DNA of 28,661 nucleotides, from the NCBI GenBank assembly GCA_958405585.1, contig CATYEP010000004.1:1-28661 (forward strand), given 5' to 3'. This DNA is from an uncultured Eubacteriales bacterium (GTDB lineage Bacteria; Bacillota; Clostridia; Christensenellales; Borkfalkiaceae). How positions within the stretch are numbered: the first letter of the stretch is position 1; each line of letters starts with the position of its first letter. Position numbers and translations under genes: made by a program. The notes below the pieces were generated by a model. The model searched no databases. It was not told the DNA's origin and saw only the letters and a program-made list of their open reading frames with translations. Shown here one piece after another: positions 1-7,307 of this stretch.

Positions 1-116
1 ACAATATCAATAAAATCTTCTATTTTTTTCAACACAAGATAATTATTACTTAAATTTTGTTTTAACTCATAAAATTTGACATTAGGATATTTTCCCTTTA
101 AATCAGCAATTCGCAT
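1..116 (-). CDS. 5' part of an unknown AT-rich gene, cut by the window edge
   Basis: An open frame of 38 codons runs from ATG at 116 to the left edge with no stop. The product begins MRIADLKGKYPNVKF and is rich in Lys, Asn, Ile and Leu; I do not recognise the family. The start is supported by an AAAGGGG Shine-Dalgarno about 8 nt upstream and by a near-consensus promoter at 145-173. The base composition is far more AT-rich than the housekeeping genes to the right, which suggests a separate origin. Function unknown; the real length cannot be seen. Confidence 0.6.
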   Translation of the reverse strand, partial: MRIADLKGKYPNVKFYELKQNLSNNYLVLKKIEDFIDI

Positions 117-144
117 ACCTTAACCCCTTTTTTTATTTTTTACA

Positions 145-173
145 ATTATATCATCAAATAAATCTTTTGTCAG
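145..173 (-). promoter_or_regulatory. Sigma-A promoter of the left-edge gene
   Basis: On the minus strand the -35 box is CTGACA (168-173) and the -10 box is TATAAT (145-150), with a 17-nt spacer. The predicted start of transcription is about 20 nt before the ATG at 116. The -35 box lies inside one arm of the inverted repeat 160-193. Confidence 0.7.
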
Positions 174-193
174 ACTCGACTGACAAAAGATTT
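160..193. repeat. Perfect 14-bp inverted repeat over the -35 box (candidate operator)
   Basis: AAATCTTTTGTCAG (160-173) and CTGACAAAAGATTT (180-193) are exact reverse complements with a 6-nt spacer. The left arm contains the -35 box of the left-edge gene. This placement fits a repressor operator better than a terminator, since no transcript is known to enter from the left on the plus strand. Confidence 0.65.
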
Positions 194-206
194 TTAAAAA
201 ATTTAA

Positions 207-239
207 ATTAAAAAGACAAGCCTATCTGACTTGCCTTTT
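207..239 (-). terminator. Rho-independent terminator of pcrA-ligA
   Basis: In the minus-strand RNA a 10-bp stem (230-239 with 211-220, one G-U pair) closes a 9-nt loop and is followed by a U run. It lies 31 nt after the ligA stop. Read on the plus strand the stem has an A-C mismatch, so it suits the minus strand. Confidence 0.65.
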
Positions 240-269
240 ATAGATCGTATATTAAAATGTCAAAACTTT

Positions 270-2213
270 TTATTCTTTTCCGAGAATTTTTAAAAATTCT
301 TCTTCGCCGATGATGCGGATGCCTAAGTCTTTGGCTTTGTCCAGCTTGCTGCCCGCACTTTCGCCCGCAATGACGAGTGTCGTTTTGGACGTGACGGCAC
401 TTTGGTTGATCCCGCCCTGCTCCTCGATGAGTTTCTGCGCTTCACTGCGCTTGAAACGGGATAACGTACCCGTCAGAACGACGTTCTGTCCTGCAAACAC
501 ACCGCCCGCAGCGACCTGCTTCATGAACGGTTTCACCCCTGCTTCCGAAAGCCTTGCAAGCTCTGCACGGTTTTCCTCGTCCGCAAACCAGTTCACGATG
601 TTTGCCGCCGTCTTTTCTCCGATATCTTCCATTTCCACCAGCTCTTCCGCCGTGGCCTCAGAAAGCGCCTCCACACTCTTGAACCTCTCCGCAAGGTCTT
701 TAGACGCCACTTTTCCGATACCGTCGATGCCGAGCGCAAACAAAAATCTGTCCAGCGGCACATTCTTGCTCGCCGCGATCGCACTTAAAAGATTTTTTAT
801 CTTTTTATCCCCGAACCCTTCCAGTTTCGACAGTCTGTCCTTGTCCAGATCATACAGATCGGAATAATGCCTGACCCCCAGTTCGTCGTACAAAAGATAC
901 GCAGTCATTTCGGAAAACCCTTCGATGTCCATGGCACCCTTGCTTGCAAAATTTGCAAGCTGCGCCGCGATCCTCGGACGGCAGTTTTTGTTCGTGCAGA
1001 AAAGATTTGCTCCCTCTTCCCTTACGGGTGCCCCGCAATAAGGACAGGTTTCGGGCGGCGCAATATCCACACTTTTGCCCGTATGTTCATAGGCTCCCAG
1101 AATTTCGGGAATGACTTCGTTGCTCCGCCTTATGAGCACTTTACTGCCGATCTTAACGTCTTTCCTGCGGATATCGCCGAGATTGTTGAGCGTCGCCTTG
1201 CGCACCGTCGCACCCGCAAGTTCGACAGGGTCCACTTGTGCAAGCGGCGTAAGTTTGCCCGTTCTGCCGACCTGCCAGGTCACTTCCCGTACTGTTGTGA
1301 CCGCTTCTTCCGCTTCAAACTTGAATGCGATCGCCCAGCGCGGAAATTTGTCCGTAAATCCTAATTTTTCGCGCACTGCATAGTCGTTTACCTTCACGAC
1401 CGCACCGTCCGTCAACACGTCGATCTTCTTGCGCGTCATATCGATCTCCGCGATCGCGTCTTTCACTTCCTGCGGCGTTTTGCAAAGCTTCGTGTGATGA
1501 AAGGTCTTGAATCCCTGCTCTTCCAGAAACTTTACCGCATCTTCCTGCGAAGACACGCCTCCTTCCGACATGTAATTCACATCATAAAAGAGTATTTCGG
1601 GCTTACGCGCCGCCGTGACCGCGGGGTCAAGATTTCGTATCGCCCCTGCCGCCGCATTGCGCGCATTCTTGAGCGGTTCTGTCGCCGTTTTATTATAATT
1701 TTCCAATACGGAAAGGCGAATTACCGCCTCACCTTTTGCCTCCAATGTGCCCTTATAAGGTATGGAAAGCGGATAACTTTTTATCGTGAGAACCTGCGCC
1801 GTAACGTCCTCTCCGACGACCCCGTTGCCGCGCGTCGCGGCACGCACAAACTTGCCGTCTTCATAGGTGAGACACATGGTCAGTCCGTCAAATTTATACT
1901 CTACCGTATATTCGGTTTCGCCGCAAATTTTGGAAACGCGCGCAAAAAATGCGTCCAGTTCGTCTTCCGTGACCGCCTTATCCAGGCTGTACAGCCTTGC
2001 AATATGTTCGTGCCGCGCAAACGCTTTGACAGGCTCTCCGCCGACCCTGCGCGTCGGAGAATCAAACAATACCGTTCCGCTCTCCCGCTCCAGCTCTCTG
2101 AGTTCGTCGTAGAGCTTATCGTACTGCGCGTCCGTAACCGTCGGCGCGTCCAGCACGTAATACTCGTACGCGTATCGGTTCAAAATGTCCACCAGTTCGC
2201 GCATTCTGTCCAT
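270..2213 (-). CDS. ligA: NAD-dependent DNA ligase LigA
   Basis: Seals nicks in duplex DNA during replication and repair, using NAD+ to adenylate its active-site lysine. The 647-aa product has the family order: domain Ia and adenylation domain (about 1-310; active lysine K107 in the motif EYKFDG), OB fold, a four-cysteine zinc finger (CPYCG ... CTNKNC), helix-hairpin-helix repeats, and a C-terminal BRCT domain (about 570-640, VVLTGTLSRFKR). I chose ATG at 2213 because AAAGGAG sits 6 nt upstream; an in-frame TTG at 2246 has no such site. It follows pcrA by 60 bp, a common Firmicutes pairing, and a 7-bp hairpin (2225-2246) lies just before its ribosome site. The adenylation motif (KFDG) and the LYSLDK segment differ from the usual KIDG and MLSLDN. 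Confidence 0.97.
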   Translation of the reverse strand: MDRMRELVDILNRYAYEYYVLDAPTVTDAQYDKLYDELRELERESGTVLFDSPTRRVGGEPVKAFARHEHIARLYSLDKAVTEDELDAFFARVSKICGETEYTVEYKFDGLTMCLTYEDGKFVRAATRGNGVVGEDVTAQVLTIKSYPLSIPYKGTLEAKGEAVIRLSVLENYNKTATEPLKNARNAAAGAIRNLDPAVTAARKPEILFYDVNYMSEGGVSSQEDAVKFLEEQGFKTFHHTKLCKTPQEVKDAIAEIDMTRKKIDVLTDGAVVKVNDYAVREKLGFTDKFPRWAIAFKFEAEEAVTTVREVTWQVGRTGKLTPLAQVDPVELAGATVRKATLNNLGDIRRKDVKIGSKVLIRRSNEVIPEILGAYEHTGKSVDIAPPETCPYCGAPVREEGANLFCTNKNCRPRIAAQLANFASKGAMDIEGFSEMTAYLLYDELGVRHYSDLYDLDKDRLSKLEGFGDKKIKNLLSAIAASKNVPLDRFLFALGIDGIGKVASKDLAERFKSVEALSEATAEELVEMEDIGEKTAANIVNWFADEENRAELARLSEAGVKPFMKQVAAGGVFAGQNVVLTGTLSRFKRSEAQKLIEEQGGINQSAVTSKTTLVIAGESAGSKLDKAKDLGIRIIGEEEFLKILGKE

Positions 2214-2273
2214 AATCTTCTCCTTTGCGCGCCTTTTCCCGCGCAATTTTCCTTATGCCCCCACAGGCGTTCT

Positions 2274-4595
2274 TTAAACGATCGTGATCGGAGCGATCTG
2301 CACCGAAAGCGACTTGATCCCAAGCCCCGGAAAACTGACATTGGCGATCTTTGCCGCGCCCTCTCCCTTTGTGGAAATAATGACGCCTTCCCCGAATTTC
2401 GGGTGCCGTATCCGTACCCCCGTCTTGAACGCCGCGTAATCTTTTTGTCCCGATTTTGCAGGGGACGGTACCGCATTTTGCTGTGCACGGCGATAATTTG
2501 CCGATGCGGAAAAGGACGTATAAGAAGTCTGGGAAGGCTCCGACGGAAGGTCGCTGTGATATCCGAATTCATCTTCATCCGCGTTGTTTTGTCTGGAAAA
2601 ACTGCGCCGCGCCCCGTAACCGGAATAGGAAGATCCGTACCCGTTCGACGTCCTTCTCGTATAATCGGAATAGGATGAACGGGGAGTCTCCACTTCCATC
2701 ACCGAAGAAAGTTCCTGCATGAACCGCGAAGGAAGCGTCATGCTCCGCTCTCCGTACAGATAGCGGCTGCGCGAACGCGTAAAGTACAATCTCTCTTCCG
2801 CACGAGTGATCGCCACATACATCAGACGGCGCTCCTCTTCCAGTTCGTTGTCGTCGTAAGCCGCACGGGAAACGGGGAAAATATTCTCTTCCATACCTAC
2901 CGCAAACACCGTCTTAAATTCCAATCCCTTCACCGAATGAATGGTCGCTACCGTCACATAATCGGTTGCATCCATATCGTCGGTATCCGAACTCAACGTC
3001 ACCTGGTTGAGATAATCGGATAGCGTCGCATCCTTGTTCATCTTGCAGAATTCATCCACCGAGTTAACAAATTCGTCGATGTTCGCCTTTTTATTGATGC
3101 TCTCGTCCGAATCGTCCGCATACATGGAAAGGATACCCGAATCGTTGATAACATCGCGGATGAGTTCGTCCGCACTCATGGTCGCACCCTTGATGACAAG
3201 TTCTTTCAGGAGCGCTCCGAACGCACGCACCTTCTGTTTACTGCCTGCATTTAAAGGCAGAGAATCGACGTCCAGAACCGCATCATATACGGAAAGTTCC
3301 GTTTCGTTTGCATATTGTTCGAGCGTTTCCACCGTCTTTGCGCCGATCCCGCGTTTCGGGACGTTCACGATCCTGGTGACCGCCTCACTGTCAAACGGGT
3401 TGTTGATCACACGCAGATACGCCAGCAAGTCCTTGATTTCTTTACGTTCGAAGAATTTGAAGCCTCCGAAAACCTTGAACGGCACGTTGTACTTGGCAAA
3501 CTCCTGCTCGTATGCGCGCGAAAGGGCGTTGATGCGCATCAGTACGGCAAAATCCGAAAATTTATAGTTGCAGGTATTCATGAGCTGAGAGATCGTGCGC
3601 GCTACGTACAGCGCTTCATCGTTTTCCGTTTCCGCCTGGTAATACTGTGCAGGCACCCCTTCCTGATTGCTCGTCCAAAGCACTTTATCCTTGCGCCGAC
3701 CGTTGTTCTTGATGACTGTATTGGCAAGTTTTAAAATATTTTTTGTGGAACGGTAATTGCGTTCCAGTTTATACACTTTTGCGCCTTTGAAATCCTTTTC
3801 AAAGTCTAATATATTCTCGATCTTCGCGCCGCGCCAACCGTAAATACTCTGGTCGTCGTCGCCGACCGCAAAAAGATTTCCGTGTACCGTCGCCAACAGA
3901 CGGATGATCTCGTACTGCACGCGGTTCGTATCCTGAAACTCGTCCACATGAATGTAACGGAATTTTCCCGAAAGATATTCCAGCGCATCCCTGTCCGTTT
4001 CCAGAAGCCGAAGCGTCTGGGTCAGCAGATCGTCAAAATCCAGCGCGTTGTTCTTTTTCAGATGATCGCAGTACGCCGCATAGACGGAAGTGATCTCGCG
4101 GATCCCTTTGAGGTCGGAATTATTCCGCTCGTATTCGTCCGGCTCCTGCCCCAGCATCTTGGCGTTCGCGATATGGAATTTAATATTTTTGAGCAGCTTC
4201 TCGTCTTCCAATCCGCTTTCCGCAAACGCGCGCTTAATCACCGCCGTGCGCTCCGTCTCGCTGTAAATGGAGAAATTTTTGTTATAACCGAGGCGATCCG
4301 CAAACAATCTCAAAATTCGGACGCACATGCTGTGAATGGTACAGATCCACATACTCTGCGCCCCGTCGATCATGGACGAAAGCCGCTCCTTCATTTCATT
4401 TGCTGCCTTGTTCGTAAACGTAATGGCAAGGATGGACGACGGATGTGCCCCTCTGTTCTCCACGAGATAGGCGATCCGCGATGTCAATACGCGCGTCTTG
4501 CCGCTGCCTGCGCCTGCCAGCACCAGCACTGCGCCCTCCGTATCCATGACCGGTTTTATCTGTTCTTCGTTCAGTTTCTGCAAAATTTCATCCAT
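2274..4595 (-). CDS. pcrA: UvrD/PcrA-type superfamily 1 DNA helicase
   Basis: ATP-driven 3'-to-5' DNA helicase for repair, restart and removal of obstacles to replication. The 773-aa protein shows Walker A GAGSGKT (28-34), motif II DEFQDTN, motif III QSIYGWRGA, motif V-like TIHSVKGLEF and motif VI YVAITRAEERL. A low-complexity Ser/Tyr/Gly/Arg linker follows, then a C-terminal Tudor-like segment (HPKFGEGVI) that in PcrA binds RNA polymerase. The length is near the family norm. The ATG at 4595 is preceded by AAGGAG at a long spacing of about 15 nt, so initiation may be moderate. It is the first gene of a pcrA-ligA unit with its own extended -10 promoter at 4668-4696. Confidence 0.96.
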   Translation of the reverse strand: MDEILQKLNEEQIKPVMDTEGAVLVLAGAGSGKTRVLTSRIAYLVENRGAHPSSILAITFTNKAANEMKERLSSMIDGAQSMWICTIHSMCVRILRLFADRLGYNKNFSIYSETERTAVIKRAFAESGLEDEKLLKNIKFHIANAKMLGQEPDEYERNNSDLKGIREITSVYAAYCDHLKKNNALDFDDLLTQTLRLLETDRDALEYLSGKFRYIHVDEFQDTNRVQYEIIRLLATVHGNLFAVGDDDQSIYGWRGAKIENILDFEKDFKGAKVYKLERNYRSTKNILKLANTVIKNNGRRKDKVLWTSNQEGVPAQYYQAETENDEALYVARTISQLMNTCNYKFSDFAVLMRINALSRAYEQEFAKYNVPFKVFGGFKFFERKEIKDLLAYLRVINNPFDSEAVTRIVNVPKRGIGAKTVETLEQYANETELSVYDAVLDVDSLPLNAGSKQKVRAFGALLKELVIKGATMSADELIRDVINDSGILSMYADDSDESINKKANIDEFVNSVDEFCKMNKDATLSDYLNQVTLSSDTDDMDATDYVTVATIHSVKGLEFKTVFAVGMEENIFPVSRAAYDDNELEEERRLMYVAITRAEERLYFTRSRSRYLYGERSMTLPSRFMQELSSVMEVETPRSSYSDYTRRTSNGYGSSYSGYGARRSFSRQNNADEDEFGYHSDLPSEPSQTSYTSFSASANYRRAQQNAVPSPAKSGQKDYAAFKTGVRIRHPKFGEGVIISTKGEGAAKIANVSFPGLGIKSLSVQIAPITIV

Positions 4596-4667
4596 CGTGA
4601 CAGCTTCGTTCTCCTTCCCTTCTTCTCACAAACAAACGCCCGAAACATGCAGGCATGATTCTTTTTT

Positions 4668-4696
4668 ATTATATCACAAAACGCGCCGTCAGGCAA
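4668..4696 (-). promoter_or_regulatory. Extended -10 promoter of pcrA-ligA
   Basis: Minus strand: TGA directly before TATAAT (4668-4673) forms an extended -10, with a weak TTGCCT -35 box (4691-4696) at 17 nt. It lies 73 nt before pcrA. The -35 box falls in the loop of the hairpin 4683-4706. Confidence 0.5.
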
Positions 4697-4706
4697 TCTG
4701 CGGCGC
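4683..4706 (-). terminator. Possible terminator hairpin after the small unknown gene
   Basis: GCGCCG (4683-4688) pairs with CGGCGC (4701-4706). In the minus-strand RNA the hairpin is followed by GUUUUG, a weak U tract. It would end the transcript of the gene at 4806-5207, and it overlaps the pcrA promoter. Confidence 0.35.
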
Positions 4707-4710
4707 ATAT

Positions 4711-4746
4711 AAGCGGATCATTTTTTCAATGAAAAAAATTCCGCTT
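4711..4746. repeat. Imperfect inverted repeat between the small unknown gene and pcrA
   Basis: AAGCGGA (4711-4717) pairs with TCCGCTT (4740-4746), and an inner A/T stem (4720-4727 with 4731-4739) almost continues it. No U tract follows on either strand, so its role is unclear. Confidence 0.35.
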
Positions 4747-4805
4747 CGTGCTCTTCGTACGGCAATTTTTCCACACGACAGATTCACGGAAAATACAACG
4801 GACAT

Positions 4806-5207
4806 TCAACGTCTCGCTTTTCCCTCGAATTCACATTCCCTGCGGAAGCGTTCCAGCGCTTTGAGGTATCTTTCGGAGAGATTCAGCATATAGCGCTGTT
4901 TGTCTTCATAAGAGAGCGAATCGTATTCATCGCGATCGGTCAGGCGAGCCAGAGCGTCGGAGACTTCGCCGTCCGTCAAAAGCATACGGCGCACCTTTTC
5001 ATAAAACAGGTCGTCGTCGCCGCCGCGGATGGAACAGGTCACTTTGCCTGCGAAATAACGGCAGGCACGGCTTTCGCTCATCCCGTTTTCGCGGGCGCGC
5101 TCGATTTCATCCGTGAAATTGTCCTTGGCATTTTCCCAAAAACCGCTTTTTAAACGCGCTTTCGCTTCGCGCGCAATGCTGCGGAAACTTTTTTGCTGAT
5201 TCGACAT
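4806..5207 (-). CDS. Small unknown protein downstream of rpsU
   Basis: A 133-aa, charged, probably all-helical soluble protein beginning MSNQQKSFRSIAREAKARL; no signal peptide, membrane segment or metal motif is visible. I do not recognise the family. ATG at 5207 has AGGGGAG 6 nt upstream and is preferred over longer in-frame extensions that run back into rpsU. It lies 73 nt after the rpsU stop, behind a strong terminator, so it is probably expressed by read-through. In many Firmicutes this position is occupied by yqeY, but I see no YqeY-like sequence here. Confidence 0.7.
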   Translation of the reverse strand: MSNQQKSFRSIAREAKARLKSGFWENAKDNFTDEIERARENGMSESRACRYFAGKVTCSIRGGDDDLFYEKVRRMLLTDGEVSDALARLTDRDEYDSLSYEDKQRYMLNLSERYLKALERFRRECEFEGKARR

Positions 5208-5244
5208 CTTATTCTCCCCTTTTCGACAAGTTTCGCACAAAACG

Positions 5245-5276
5245 AAAAGCCTGTTATCCGAAAATAACAGGCTTTT
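5245..5276 (-). terminator. Terminator/attenuator after rpsU
   Basis: AAAAGCCTGTTAT (5245-5257) and ATAACAGGCTTTT (5264-5276) form a perfect 13-bp stem with a 6-nt loop, 5 nt after the rpsU stop. The stem ends in U residues. It separates highly expressed rpsU from the next gene. Confidence 0.8.
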
Positions 5277-5280
5277 GTGA

Positions 5281-5460
5281 TTAGTTTTTAATGCTTCTTT
5301 TGCGAGCAGCTTCCGACTTCTTCTTTTTACGGACGGAAGGCTTTTCATAATGCTCTTTACGGCGCAGATCACCGATGATGCCGTCACGCGAGCACTTTCT
5401 CTTGAAACGGCGCAGAGCGCTGTCAATCGACTCGTTTTCTCCGACTCTGATCGTAGACAT
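5281..5460 (-). CDS. rpsU: 30S ribosomal protein S21
   Basis: Small basic protein of the 30S subunit needed for efficient initiation. The 59-aa product begins MSTIRVGENESIDSALRR and ends in the Lys/Arg-rich tail typical of Firmicutes S21. ATG at 5460 is used; AAGGAGG lies about 11 nt upstream and would be too close for the in-frame TTG at 5469. It has its own promoter (5505-5533) and terminator (5245-5276). Its place next to the HIT, mtaB, rsmE and prmA genes is a conserved Firmicutes arrangement, here separated from them by a lipoprotein gene. Confidence 0.95.
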   Translation of the reverse strand: MSTIRVGENESIDSALRRFKRKCSRDGIIGDLRRKEHYEKPSVRKKKKSEAARKRSIKN

Positions 5461-5504
5461 TCCTTTCAACCCTCCTTCGCCTTACGCATTTACTCAACGT
5501 TTAT

Positions 5505-5533
5505 ATTTTATAGGAAAGCAAAAAAAATGTCAA
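5505..5533 (-). promoter_or_regulatory. Sigma-A promoter of rpsU
   Basis: Minus strand: TTGACA (5528-5533), a 17-nt T-rich spacer, TAAAAT (5505-5510). The -10 box lies about 44 nt before the rpsU ATG. It explains separate, strong expression of S21. Confidence 0.75.
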
Positions 5534-5696
5534 GTTTTTTTCATGGAGAATAGCGGAAAATTTTTCCGAACCCCGAAGCCCCGCCGACGCAAGAATCCCA
5601 TACCTTGCCAATCGCCATCAAAACGAAAACCGGGCATCAAGATCACTTAAAAAACAGAAAGTCCTGCCCGTTTTATGAAACGTTCCGCCGCAAACG
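5534..5696. other. Non-coding spacer between rpsU promoter and lipoprotein terminator
   Basis: No gene is visible. A second possible hairpin (CGGGCA 5631-5636 with TGCCCG 5665-5670, flanked by A/T runs) could back up the terminator at 5697-5735. Confidence 0.4.
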
Positions 5697-5735
5697 AAAA
5701 AAGTGCGGAAGGAGCATTGTTTGCTCCTTCCGCAC
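5697..5735 (-). terminator. Strong terminator after the lipoprotein gene
   Basis: GTGCGGAAGGAGCA (5703-5716) and its exact complement (5722-5735) form a 14-bp stem with a 5-nt loop. In the minus-strand RNA it is followed by six U residues. It closes the prmA-rsmE-mtaB-HIT-lipoprotein unit. Confidence 0.85.
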
Positions 5736-5763
5736 CTGTTTTGCAAATTTCTTTTCAAAAGAT

Positions 5764-6888
5764 TCAGCCGAGAATAAACTCGATCGATCCGCCTTCTGCA
5801 CTGAAGGTAAGCTGCCCCGCAGTGTATGAAGCGCTCTGCGACGTCCCGACGGTCATAGAAGGAGCTGCAGGCGGATTGGACATCCTGTATGCAAGGGTCA
5901 CACTGTACTTGTGCCCGACCGCATAATTCAGTTCGACCGTCACTTTACCGTCCGCCGACACGGTGTAATCACCGTCCAGAATGGTCTGGTAATGCTGCGC
6001 ATACATCGTCTCATCCCAATCCAGATCTTCAAAGGTGAAATAGAGATCTTCCGTGTTCTCGTCCCGCAAAATCGCGGACAGGTCGAAGACGACCGTCTCC
6101 GTCCACGTATCGAGCTTCGTGAGAGGTTCCGGTTCGGTCACGGTAACCGTGCAGGCAAGAACCGATTCATCTTCGAATTTATGGCCGTTTTCCACAATAA
6201 GCACGATTTTTGCGGTGTCCGCGCTCACTTTCGATCTGTCGATACGCACCGTGAACGCGTTCGCCTGGGTTCCGTCGCTGTAGCCTATTTCGATCGAAAG
6301 AGCCTCGCCGGGGATCACGCTCTGGTTGAGCGAAAATGCCTTTTCCGTATGCGAAGTCAGCGCCATGTTCGCAGACGACTGCGAAGGCTGGCTCGTAACC
6401 GATGAAGCGAGCAGGACGTCGTCGCTGAAAGAATAGTATTCGTCTCCCTCGAACGCCGCCTGCCATTTTTCCAAAGAGGTAGCATTCCCCTCGTTCCAGG
6501 ACAGGAAATTATCCGTTTCATTGTCAGGATAATAGCTCGCATCGACCGTCACGCGCACGGGTTCCGCGGGCATCGTGAACGAACAGGTGCCGTCCGACGC
6601 AGGAACAATTTCCTTGCCGCCCATAGCAGTCCCGATGACCTGCACGCTGTCGAGAATACTGTCGGCAGGATGCGCAAGCGTTACTTTGAACGTCACCGTG
6701 TCGCCCTCATAGGCGCCTTGGGGCAGGTTCTCCACCGTATAGATATCGGAAGCCGACGGCGCCTGTATGGAATAGCGAGTACCCTTTCCCTCGCCATCTT
6801 CAGTCTTGTCGCCGCCGCAGGCAACAAGCCCCAACGACAGAGCCAGCACAGACAGCAAACTCATAAAACCGATTACAACTTTTTTCAC
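5764..6888 (-). CDS. Predicted secreted lipoprotein of unknown function
   Basis: A 374-aa extracytoplasmic protein. It starts with a lipoprotein signal peptide: MKKVVIG, a hydrophobic stretch, then lipobox LVAC with C24 as the lipidated cysteine, followed by a Gly/Asp/Glu/Lys linker. The rest is Thr/Ser/Val-rich and looks like several beta-sandwich segments (for example DTVTFKVTLAHPADS, AEPVRVTVDASY, KVTVELNYAVGHKY), so an Ig-like surface protein is likely. No catalytic motif is seen. GTG at 6888 is preferred over ATG at 6894 because GGGAGG (6896-6901) is 7 nt from the GTG but only 1 nt from the ATG. It follows the HIT gene by 26 nt, so it is probably cotranscribed with housekeeping genes to which it has no obvious link. 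Confidence 0.8.
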   Translation of the reverse strand: MKKVVIGFMSLLSVLALSLGLVACGGDKTEDGEGKGTRYSIQAPSASDIYTVENLPQGAYEGDTVTFKVTLAHPADSILDSVQVIGTAMGGKEIVPASDGTCSFTMPAEPVRVTVDASYYPDNETDNFLSWNEGNATSLEKWQAAFEGDEYYSFSDDVLLASSVTSQPSQSSANMALTSHTEKAFSLNQSVIPGEALSIEIGYSDGTQANAFTVRIDRSKVSADTAKIVLIVENGHKFEDESVLACTVTVTEPEPLTKLDTWTETVVFDLSAILRDENTEDLYFTFEDLDWDETMYAQHYQTILDGDYTVSADGKVTVELNYAVGHKYSVTLAYRMSNPPAAPSMTVGTSQSASYTAGQLTFSAEGGSIEFILG

Positions 6889-6895
6889 TTTCATA

Positions 6896-6901
6896 CCTCC
6901 C
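6896..6901 (-). promoter_or_regulatory. Ribosome binding site that decides the lipoprotein start
   Basis: GGGAGG on the minus strand lies 1 nt from ATG 6894 and 7 nt from GTG 6888. Spacing favours the GTG two codons downstream. Confidence 0.6.
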
Positions 6902-6914
6902 TACAAATTGTATA

Positions 6915-7256
6915 TTACAACATTTTTTCGCCCATGGGCTGCCCGCCGAGAATGTGAATGTGCAGATGATGCACCGTCTGTCCCGCGTCTTCGCCCTGGT
7001 TGACAATCAGCCGATAACCGTTCGAAAGTCCGAGAGATTTTGCAATTTCCGGAATTTTCACCAAACATTTTTTAACAAGCTCCGCCTGCGCCGCATTCAT
7101 TTCGGCAAGCGTCGCGAAATGCGACTTCGGCACGACGAGCACATGCACTTTCGCCTGCGGATTGATGTCCTTGAACGCGAGCATATCGTCGTCTTCGTAC
7201 ACTTTGTTCGAAGGGATCTCCCCCGCAATGATCTTGCAAAAAATACAATTTTCCAT
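6915..7256 (-). CDS. HIT family nucleotide-binding protein
   Basis: A 113-aa cytoplasmic histidine-triad protein of the Hint/PKCI branch, which hydrolyses adenosine 5'-phosphoramidate-type substrates. The N-terminus has CIFCKI, half of a zinc site. The C-terminal triad is HHLHIHI, with the nucleophilic histidine in the middle, and GEDAGQTV just before it is typical. ATG at 7256 is preceded by GGAG at 6 nt. It stands 51 nt after mtaB and 26 nt before the lipoprotein gene, in the same orientation. A HIT gene between mtaB and rpsU is a recurrent arrangement in Clostridia. The physiological substrate is unknown. Confidence 0.92.
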   Translation of the reverse strand: MENCIFCKIIAGEIPSNKVYEDDDMLAFKDINPQAKVHVLVVPKSHFATLAEMNAAQAELVKKCLVKIPEIAKSLGLSNGYRLIVNQGEDAGQTVHHLHIHILGGQPMGEKML

Positions 7257-7307
7257 CTTCGTCTCCTTTTTTATTTATTACGGCAGTTTGCAAAAACGCC
7301 GCAAAAA

